From contig RQTK01000161.1 of NCBI GenBank assembly GCA_003991915.1, positions 473,891 through 537,890 of the forward strand: a stretch of 64,000 nucleotides of DNA. The letters run 5' to 3'. Position numbers and translations under genes: made by a program. Source of the DNA: Elysia chlorotica. Its lineage: Eukaryota; Mollusca; Gastropoda; Plakobranchidae. Below the pieces are notes generated by a model. The model saw nothing but the letters and a program-made list of their open reading frames with translations. It was not told the DNA's origin and searched no databases. This document shows, piece after piece, positions 56,254 through 64,000 of this stretch; positions within the stretch are counted from its first letter, which is position 1; each line of letters begins with the position of its first letter.

Positions 56254-56823
56254 CCTTTTTGCATGTTTCCATAGCTGTATTTTTCAATTATGTTGAATCC
56301 AGCATTACCGAACAACTATTTGAGGTTTAAAGTATTACATTTTTTATTACAGACCTGACTGTGAGAAGAAAGCTTACGTCAGACTCGCCTCGGACCATGA
56401 TGGGTTGGATGTTGCAAACAAGGTATGTTGTTCTCACTTTTCTTTTGTAATCACCGATACAATAATTGTGGTTTGTCTTTTGGGCTTTCCGTTATTCAAT
56501 GGAAATTAAACGAGTAGCCAGTAGTAAATGGAGATACATTGTGAAAAGGTATTTTACATGGGCTAGAACATGAAATGAATAATGAAGTGTGATATTGTGG
56601 ATAATTTCGTAGTATTGGTCTTGGGTACAAAATGCAAAATAAACTCACCAGGCCCTGGTCACTTTACAGTCGACTGTTTCCTTAAAAAATGACTTGAGCT
56701 ACGTCTTGTTTGTGCATTCTACCCTTGATATAGATCAATTCTCAGGTATCAATTAGATCAGAATGTAGATTTACATCTAGATCAGGATTCAACATCAAAA
56801 GTTCAAAAGTCCAGTATCAAATC

Positions 56824-56825
<2 letters not shown>
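56254..56825 (+). pseudogene. 572-bp duplication copy 2: orphan RPL23A exon 4 downstream of the gene
   Basis: Exact copy of 53105-53676. The exon itself is at 56353-56422 with intact acceptor and donor, but it lies about 870 bp past the RPL23A polyadenylation signal and has no other RPL23A exon after it. It could be used only in a read-through transcript, and the following exon would be missing. The copy ends exactly where a (CTG)n array begins. Confidence 0.88.
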
Positions 56826-56893
<68 letters not shown>

Positions 56894-57025
56894 ACTGCTA
56901 CTACTACTACTACTACTACTAGGCCTACTACTACTACTACTACTACTGCTACTGCTACTGCTACTGCTACTGCTACTGCTACTGCTACTGCTGCTGTTGC
57001 TGATGATGATGATGCTACTGCTACT
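56826..57025. repeat. (CTG)n/(CTA)n compound microsatellite
   Basis: Starts with about 22 CTG units, then CTA blocks and alternating CTGCTA, ending in a short GAT run. It abuts the duplicated block without spacer. Confidence 0.96.
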
Positions 57026-57029
57026 AAGA

Positions 57030-57788
57030 GAATCTAGTGTGTAGATTAAATAGCAAGGGGCAAACGTATGGACATATCGCAACAGCCTTTAGTATGCTTG
57101 TTCCCTGTAGTATCTGTTACTGTATGCTACTTTTTGCTAGTGATTTTTTTTTCCAGAAGCGATCTCCTGATCGATACAATTCAATGAATCCTGTCAGGGA
57201 AGATTACGTCTAGGCAGCCATGTTGAAAGTAATTGCTATTTAATCTACACAAAAGAGATGATTATAACAAAAATAAACCGTATTTAGACAACCATTAGAA
57301 GAGAAGAAAAGAAGGTAAACTCGTCCAAGCTTTCTGGTGCCGGATCGGACGAGGTTTACGTACCAAAGCTCTGGTATTACAATGAGTTGCTCTTTCTAGA
57401 AGACTAAGATGAAACAAGGGCTGCGTGCTCTTCTATGGGAAGGCATAGCCCTATCACTTTCAACCAAGACACAAGTGAAGACAGAGTAAATTGACTTAAA
57501 TTTTTATTTTCCTGTTCACACTCCACATTAAGTTATCGCTTCTTTTCTCTCTCTCCCCCCCCCCCCTGTCTTTTCCAAAAATGTAGATAATAATCCGAAT
57601 ATGTATGCAATATTATAAAGATGCATCTAGTTGAAAAGTATTAATTTTATCTTTCAAATTCAGAAGTGAACGAATTACGACTAAGCCTTTCTTCATAGGA
57701 AATGGGGATTGACTTAATGTGCTTCTTGTTTTTCCGTACAATACCTGGCTATAATCATTTGCAACTTTTATACTGTCCATTCCCCATC

Positions 57789-57790
<2 letters not shown>
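57030..57790. other. Intergenic stretch, nothing recognised
   Basis: No gene or known repeat seen; a C run lies at about 57557-57567. Confidence 0.4.

Positions 57791-57876
<86 letters not shown>
57791..57876. repeat. (CT)n microsatellite
   Basis: Nearly pure CT array. Confidence 0.96.
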
Positions 57877-57879
<3 letters not shown>

Positions 57880-57980
57880 CTTGTTTGGTTAGCTTTGATT
57901 TTGTCCATGGCCCAATACGTATGTATCTTGACAAGAAACTCTGCCGATGGTATCAAAGTAGAAAGTGAACTTTGTCTCGA

Positions 57981-58245
57981 GTTGAGTTGAGTTGAGTTGG
58001 TTTAACGTCCAACATCAGCACTATAGGCTTTATTGTGGGCAGGTCCCAAGACTGACGTCTGACAGTTTTTTGTGCTGCCACACACGAGACAGGGGGGGGG
58101 GGGGGGGGGATACCATAACTCCTGCCTCAGCCGGTCACGTTATACTCGCACCGATTCAACCAGTAGGGAGCGCAAAAGCCAGGGCTCGAACCCGGACCTT
58201 TTGCGTCGGAAGCCGATGTTCTACCCAAGGACCACCGCGCCCCCC
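57981..58245 (-). mobile_element. tRNA-derived SINE (family A), complete copy with target-site duplication
   Basis: The best-preserved copy. On - the head is GGGGGGCGCGGTGGTCCTTG and the B box GTCCGGGTTCGAGCCC lies near 58183-58198; the tail is at the left with a GAGTT multimer. The flanking repeat AACTTTGTCTCGA / AACTTGTCTCGA is at 57968-57980 and 58246-58257. An 18-base G run (58092-58109) interrupts the body. Confidence 0.92.
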
Positions 58246-58409
58246 AACTTGTCTCGAACGCCTTTGCCTCTTGTGTAGGGTTCCTGCTTAACGTTCAGGT
58301 AATATTTATCCCATTTGGTCCCCGTACTCTGAGGCCATCAACTATATGATGAGTTAAGGCTTCCTCGTGATCGAGTTGGTCAAGGGATGTATAGTTTTGG
58401 GGGATCTTT

Positions 58410-58990
58410 TTCCTAAAAAAAATTCTGAAGAGCGGAACAAGCTAAAACCACAGAGTCAATGCTTTCTGGTTTAAGTCTAATGACTGAACCAAGAACTCTG
58501 AATTTGGCGACCAAAATTCCAAAAACGTCCTCCACTATTCTTCTGGCTCGGGATAGCCTGTACTCGCTGTAGTTAAAAACCCGTTTCTTATCATCTAAAA
58601 TCCGTACGTTGTATGGTTTTAGGAAGTCTGGGCGTAATGCAAAGGCTTCATCAGAAATGAATAAGCAGGGGAGTTCATTCGTCTGATTTCTCCCCGGCAG
58701 ATTCAGCTCGCGCCGTTTTAATTTCTGATAAAATTAAAAATCAGTTTTATCAATAACACCGCCATCAGACACACGTCCATTGGTACCAAAATGTACGTAC
58801 ACAAGTTCGTAATTTGCATTAGCTATGGCCATTAAGAGCATACTGTTGAAGCCCTTGTATTTGCAGTAGTAAGAGCCTGCTCACTAGGGTGGGGAGATTG
58901 CTATATGCTTCCCGTCTGTTGCGCCTAAACAGTTGAGCGATATTCAGTAACTCTTCTACACTGGTAGGGAACTGGGGATGCAATAAGTAC
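58410..58990 (-). pseudogene. PIF/Harbinger (DDE_Tnp_4) transposase remnant
   Basis: On - the DDE domain reads LGATDGKHIAISPP (first catalytic Asp), YYCKYKGFNSMLLMAIANAN, then YVHFGTNGRVSDGGV. Intact relatives have a catalytic Asp in VDxG at the position of the His here. Next come LFISDEAFALRPDFLKPYNV (catalytic Glu region), RVFNYSEYRLSRARRIVEDV and FGILVAKFRVL. Two stops interrupt the early part and one more follows SDGGV. The N-terminal DNA-binding region is absent apart from EELLNIAQL-like residues near 58950-58970. It is inactive: truncated, with stops and a lost catalytic residue. Terminal inverted repeats were not located. Confidence 0.88.
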
Positions 58991-59628
58991 AACAATAATC
59001 AATCATAATACCAACTATTGTTATTTATATGTTCTAAGCATTATTTCCCCATAAGCTTTAGATCGAGGGGTCGAGTCCTGAGATAGACTGATACTGTTTC
59101 CACCAATCGGAGATGGATGCTAAACTAGGACTCCGACTGGCAGTGCTAATGCCTCCCTCCATACGCCTGCCAGGAGAAGCATCATTGTAAAGCGTTTTTT
59201 ATATCACCGATTTTTTTCACTATTTTTATGGTTTCTTTGCTTTTAGGACCTATTCCCATTAAAAATAATATGTTTCTTTACATCTACAACCTAGATTCCT
59301 GCTGATGACCTCTCTGAGGATCTCGAAGAAGTAATGTTGGTGACACGGGGCCGGTGCAGCACGCCACACAAACTCTTCGACTAACGATACTCAGAGTCCA
59401 CCTGGCGGCCGCCAGACAGACTCAGAGAGTATCTGTAGCGGCCGCCAGAAACACTCTAACTACGCGAAAAAGACTCTAATTTTTCGGTAGATCTAGCGCC
59501 CGGTGGTGACTGAAAGCTAAATCTAATAAGTCAACAAAATTTTGGCAGAGTTGAGTTTTTAACGCATTCTGGATCGTCTAAATTGAGTTTCTTTTAGTTG
59601 CGATGCATAATTATGGCAGTGAAAGCTT
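58991..59628. other. Intergenic stretch with GCGGCCGC-rich block
   Basis: No gene seen. About 59395-59455 contains two GGCGGCCGCCAG-like words and ACTCAGAGTCCACCTGGCGG, related to the sequence after R3 copy 1 at 49447-49468. Confidence 0.45.
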
Positions 59629-60310
59629 AAGACGTATGCACAGCTTTAAAAAAGATGTTCTGTTATACATTTTCAGTTCTCTAAAGGTATTTTACTCAAA
59701 GGGAATTTGAGGTTTTCAGTTTTCAGCTTTATTTTACTATAATTTCTATTATGACATTCTAGACGACACAACCATAAATAGCAAAAGACACGATTCAATA
59801 ATTAAAAAAAAAGAACGATCAGAAATAGCATACATTAAAATAAAAAACATAAGGAAAAGACAAGTAAACAAAAAAAATAAAAAGCAGTGGCGACGGAATC
59901 GAATAAACTAAAAATAGAAAATAGGAAAAATACCAAAGATTAGGAAAATATAAAAAAAAAAATTTAGTAAATCATACAATAAAAATTCTAAAAACAAATA
60001 TTCCTAATGCAAGTTAACACAACTATTGATTAAGACTAATAATATGAAACAGTCAACTCCAACGATACTTGTGAGGTCTACGTCCCTGTTGCAAAATTGT
60101 AACTCTGTATTTAAACTGTGAACATGGGAGTCCTAAATTGATGCAATGACTGGCCTTTATTGATTCACTACAGGATCAGTATTGGTGTTAATTTAACAAG
60201 AAGCACTTTGTAGAAAGGTGTAAAAACACAAAAAGGCTGCTGCACTGCACTATTCACTGTATTTGATAAGTTTTTATTGCCGAATAAATAAACAGTCATC
60301 TTAGTAAATG
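59629..60310 (+). repeat. Dispersed repeat R3, copy 3
   Basis: Same orientation as copy 1 (48644-49365), with an A-rich expansion at about 59800-60000. It contains the GAACATGGGAGTCCTAAATT segment missing from copy 1 but present in copy 2. Confidence 0.85.
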
Positions 60311-60787
60311 TTATCGTAAGCGTGCGGCTACACCAAGCTAAACCAAGCGTTGGTCGACAGTATCATAAGACAAAGTTGTCGATCCTGGTATAAGTGCCCA
60401 AGCAACACCGATGCCAGCCGAAACATGTAATGCCAGGATCAAAGATCACCGGTCAGCGGGGAATCGCTCTTCGCACATACACGTGAGCCTAGATTCTGGC
60501 TTGGCCAGCTATCTAGGTCAAATTGTGCCCAGCGGTTATGCGATTAGCTAACTTTTCAAATATTTAAAAAACTACGCTGATTTCATATATCATTTTTATT
60601 GTGACCCTATTTTATTACTATCTGAGACTAAATATACAACTTGGATCTATACTCATGAAGGCATTCTGGAGAAAAGTGTGTTTAAAGTTTTGAATCGAGA
60701 GCCGGAAAACAATGGCGGTCGTCCAACACATACTATCACAGATGGCTGCCTTTATTCTCATCCCTGGGATGCGGATAATCAAAAAGT

Positions 60788-60841
60788 GTTATCCTCATCC
60801 CCGGGATGAGAATAACGCAATTTCGTTATTCGCATCCCCCC
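60788..60841. repeat. Left arm of an inverted repeat pair (GATGAGAATAAC family)
   Basis: Its reverse complement matches 61903-61955 at most positions (GGGGGGATGCGAATAACG, GTTATTCTCATCCC). A related segment TTATTCTCATCCC.GGGATGC precedes it at about 60750-60777. Confidence 0.82.
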
Positions 60842-60878
60842 TTTTGTGTAAGGCTGCAGTTATTCTCCTCGATTGTAT

Positions 60879-60894
60879 CCCCCCCCCCCCCCCC
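60879..60894. repeat. 16-base C run
   Basis: Homopolymer run followed by TTTTT. It is prone to sequencing error. Confidence 0.95.
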
Positions 60895-61018
60895 TTTTTC
60901 TGAGCTCATATTAATTTGAATGGAAATAACACTTCACAACCAAAGAGCTAAGCGTAGAACTATGTCCATGTTTGGTTTGGAAAAAGGTAGAGAGAGAGAG
61001 CACAAATAAAAAGATAAG

Positions 61019-61144
61019 GAGAGAGAGAGAGAGAGAGAGAGAAGAAGAGAGAAGAAGTAGAAAGATAGGATGGGAGAAGTTCGATAATTAGATCTAGATC
61101 TATAAGACAAAGAGATAGAGAGGGGAAGAAAGATATGATGGGTA

Positions 61145-61198
<54 letters not shown>

Positions 61199-61207
61199 GG
61201 GGGGGGG
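61019..61207. repeat. (GA)n microsatellites and G run
   Basis: GA arrays at about 61019-61044 and 61147-61191, the second followed by a G-rich run to 61207. Confidence 0.93.
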
Positions 61208-61352
61208 AAAGTTAAAACATCCATTTAAAAAATATTTTAGTTATAAGGAGATTGTACAATAAACTTTTTTTTTCAGAACTTAATCAAACATAAAACACAT
61301 TAAAACTTTCAGAATAAACAGAAAAAAGAAAACTTGATAAACAATAGACAGG

Positions 61353-61503
61353 TACTTCATTGTGGACTGATCCCAAGACTGACGTCTGACAATTTTATGT
61401 GCTATACCACACGAGACAGGTCGGGGATACCACGACTCCTGTCCCAGCCAGTCACATTAAACTGACACTGACCCAACCAGTAGGGCTCGAACCACGAACT
61501 TTG
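61353..61503 (-). mobile_element. SINE family A, truncated copy
   Basis: Carries CCCAAGACTGACGTCTGACA, CACGAGACAGGTCGGGGATAC and GGGCTCGAACCACGAAC, but lacks the tail and the far end of the head. Confidence 0.82.
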
Positions 61504-61902
61504 CATGACGTAGTTAACATAAAAATAAGTCTTTAAGGTACGATGTGCAAGTTAAAAGTCTCTCAACTGTGTACAGCATTAACATGCTGTATCATTATTT
61601 TAGATAAATAAACAGTTCTTAAACTAATCAAATGCATGCTACTGTACAAGCACCTTCAGAAAAAATAAATACATTGTAATTTGTACAATTAAAAAGGCCA
61701 AAAAACCATGGAGACACTACGTGAAAAGAGTAAGAAAAAAAACAAAAACAAAAAACAAAAAAAAACCACCCTACCAGTTCAGTTGGCAAAATCACAGTTT
61801 CCAGTTAGCCTACCAACCGGGAATTTTTTAAAAGAGATAGATCCACTAGGCCTCGTCTCGTCATATCCCGTGAAACCCACAATAGTCTGTGTGATTTGGT
61901 AA

Positions 61903-61955
61903 GGGGGGATGCGAATAACGGAACTGTGTTATTCTCATCCCGGGATGCGGATAAT
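61903..61955. repeat. Right arm of the inverted repeat pair (GATGAGAATAAC family)
   Basis: See 60788-60841; the arms enclose about 1.06 kb including GA arrays and a truncated SINE. Confidence 0.82.
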
Positions 61956-62135
61956 CACTGCGATCACAGATCAAGTTTTGCCTCCCTATAGCAAAACACA
62001 GAAACCGTCGTGCGACGCGGAAGCTGTTAACCGTCGTACGACAGCCGGTCTATCATCAGGCAGAATAACCACTGAAAATGGATCTCGGCATATTGCCTGT
62101 GTATGGCCAGGATGCATGTATGAGTTGGTATATCT

Positions 62136-62309
62136 TCAGCCACATATACCAACCTTTTTGTGCAGTTTTTATGCTTTTACTACTCAGAGAGATAAAGGGG
62201 CCAGCGCTGCTACAAAAAAGTACAAGTATAAATAATTAACTGTCTTAGGAATTCATTGACACAGTATAGTCGTTATAGTGCTGACGTGCCGTAAAAACAA
62301 ACTCAACCC
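62136..62309 (+). mobile_element. SINE-like repeat family B, copy 2
   Basis: Shares TTTTTATGCTTTTACTACTC, CCAGCGCTGCTAC and GTGCTGACGTGCCGTAAAAA with 51294-51436, with about 30 bp extra in the middle. Confidence 0.65.
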
Positions 62310-63150
62310 GTTGAACGCAGTCTACTTTTCACTCGTTTCAGAAGGACCTTTTATCTACGTTGGCGATAGGCATGGTGAAAAGAGCCTCAGTACGATCTCC
62401 ACATTTGGGAAAGCTGTTGTTCCACGACTTTCAGTTTCACGCAGATCTTGAAGGAGCCGGGAAGGGGAAAGTGTATACTCATTTCTCAGACTGAAATGCT
62501 GAGTTGATTACATCCTTAGTGCGACACTATTTAGTCAGGAAATGATTGCTCTAGGTCGTTCTCAATCTCATATTGCTGTTGAATGCACGATACTGTGTCT
62601 CGAATGCTTGTGGCTTCTTGTGAAAACGTGTAGAATAGCAGATGTCTCCTCGCTTTTCAAGTTCAGTCAAAAGGTAGTTAAAGACGACAATGAAGGTGTT
62701 TACTCCTCCCGGTATGACAAAACAGCTTTAACATAATCATTTCGTTTCGCCGTGGAAGCGCTTGCGTTTTGCAATGCGTATGTATTGGTAGGAAGGCTCT
62801 TCTACGAAAGTGTGGCTGATTTTCGGTCCGCTCGAAATCGTCTCGAAGTTCTGTTAAGAAAGCAGTTAGAGAACCGTACATGTGAACGACACCCAGGTTG
62901 AGTGGTGGTATCTGAAGTGTTTGTTGACAGTGTTTAAGAGAGCCAGGATTTGTTTCCAAAACACGCACAGCACAGCAAATTTAAAATTGTCCATCTTGTT
63001 GTGCAAGGATGACGCCTCATCGCGCTTTCGAAGCGATTCTTTTATGTCACTAGAGCTGTCAAGCAGTAAATATTGATATATTTTGGAGTTGGATCCTTTA
63101 TGCTACTGGTACTTTTGCAACATATCGGGCAGATCGTCTAGTTCCTGACA
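62310..63150. other. Stretch without a recognised gene
   Basis: Open frames on both strands are short and match no family I recognise. The higher GC content compared with the rest of the window could mean decayed coding sequence. Confidence 0.35.
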
Positions 63151-63510
63151 ATGATTTGGCCATCGATACTTTCTACAAACAAGCTACAACGATATATTGA
63201 GCTTGAATGGAAGTTGTACCATGCTTGGACGAATCCGAAAAATGATACCCAGCAGGCGATAAAGGAAGTCTTAAGATGGAAGAATCTCTTTTATACGGAC
63301 TTCTACACCACTGTGGCGTCCAGCCATGTTACATTAATTTGTACTAGAAATTATCATAGCTTTGACTGGGCAGTTTCAAAGTTCCAGTCGATTTCTGACG
63401 TTAGAGACTCTGCATCGTGTACTTGCACATTGTATTGGTATGAAGGTTATAAAATCTTCAAGTGGACCAGCTTTACCGACGAACCGGTAACGAAGAAGGA
63501 ATACAAATGA
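63151..63510 (+). CDS. Unidentified open frame, 119 codons
   Basis: The frame runs from an ATG to TGA at 63508-63510 and is not low-complexity. It is rich in aromatic residues and contains YIELEWKLYHAWTNPKND, VLRWKNLFYTDFY and SDVRDSASCTCTLYWYEGYK. Sequence just upstream in another frame (about 63075-63180) also looks coding-like (TYRADRLVPDNDLAIDTFYK), which would suggest a frameshifted, longer gene or transposon ORF. I do not recognise the family. No splice structure or neighbour clarifies it. Confidence 0.3.
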   Translation: MIWPSILSTNKLQRYIELEWKLYHAWTNPKNDTQQAIKEVLRWKNLFYTDFYTTVASSHVTLICTRNYHSFDWAVSKFQSISDVRDSASCTCTLYWYEGYKIFKWTSFTDEPVTKKEYK

Positions 63511-63960
63511 TTGGGTGTGGGTTATGTCTGGTGTTGAATCGACAGTGGTGAGTACTTTACCTCTTGACGTCTTTAATGATGACTTATCTTACTTAAGCGG
63601 TCAACACTTAACCACACTCATACACAGCGGTAGATGATAATATGACGCGTGCCCGGATCCTTTGTTGCCACGCCGCGCAATATAATCTGCTAGGAATGGA
63701 TCAAGCTCAACGATTAATTTTTAACAACCCAAGAAGTTTACCTATGCAGATCCAAATTGTTGGCCATAATCACACAGAGGGAGCCATCTTTCTTAGCAGC
63801 GCCAACAACGATAACTCTAAAAACACCAGCAAAACAAACGAAAAACAACAAGAACACAATTCTTTTTAACCTTTTTTTTTAAACGTGTGTAGATCTACGT
63901 GCTTGTAAAAAGAACGCTAATTGAAGACACAGGCCAGTCTATAAACGAAAACTCCGTGCT
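63511..63960. other. Stretch without a recognised gene
   Basis: A 75-codon frame at 63642-63869 ends in an Asn/Lys/Gln-rich tail; no family recognised. Confidence 0.35.
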
Positions 63961-64000
63961 ACTCCTCCTCCTCCTCCTCCTCCTCCTCCTCCTCCTCCTA
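63961..64000. repeat. (TCC)n microsatellite, cut by the window end
   Basis: TCC units from about 63963 to the last base. Confidence 0.95.

Overview
The window reads as nuclear DNA of an animal, most probably a gastropod mollusc. It is AT-rich, with GT-AG introns, very long CT, GTA, CTT and CTA microsatellites, many SINEs and decayed transposons, and frequent runs of the self-complementary motif AGATCTAGATCT. The species cannot be fixed from the sequence alone. No prokaryotic features, rRNA, canonical tRNA or CRISPR array were seen.

Three host genes can be assembled exon by exon with conserved splice phases. (1) A theta-class glutathione S-transferase on + (coding exons 13769-13880, 14343-14430, 15240-15390, 19125-19460; 228 aa). 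(2) POLD4, the p12 subunit of DNA polymerase delta, on - (30464-30524, 29678-29782, 28387-28498, 26099-26129; 102 aa). (3) Ribosomal protein L23A (uL23) on + (40708-40741, 47238-47463, 50769-50945, 53204-53273, 55447-55461; 173 aa), with a TOP-like start and a 14.8-kb span for a 522-nt reading frame. GST and POLD4 converge; POLD4 and RPL23A diverge. A weak candidate gene on - lies at 9.5-12.3 kb.

The rest is mobile or repetitive DNA. From left to right: a dead pogo/Tigger-like transposase (1.0-2.3 kb); a 362-bp tandem duplication (2.9-3.7 kb); tRNA-derived SINEs, several with target-site duplications; a decayed Helitron Rep-helicase (21.7-25.0 kb); a non-LTR reverse transcriptase fragment inside POLD4 intron 2; a 2.7-kb nested inverted-repeat element (33.4-36.1 kb); a 41-bp minisatellite split by a retroelement tail (37.4-39.25 kb); a second non-LTR fragment with RNase H in RPL23A intron 1; a PIF/Harbinger transposase remnant (58.4-59.0 kb); and inverted repeats at 60.8/61.9 kb.

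The most unusual observation is that two unrelated genes each have one exon copied, within a mismatch-free direct block of nearly the same size (555 bp with GST exon 1, 572 bp with RPL23A exon 4), 2.5-3.1 kb downstream. Either this is recent exon-bearing duplication, or it is an assembly artefact that read mapping would expose.
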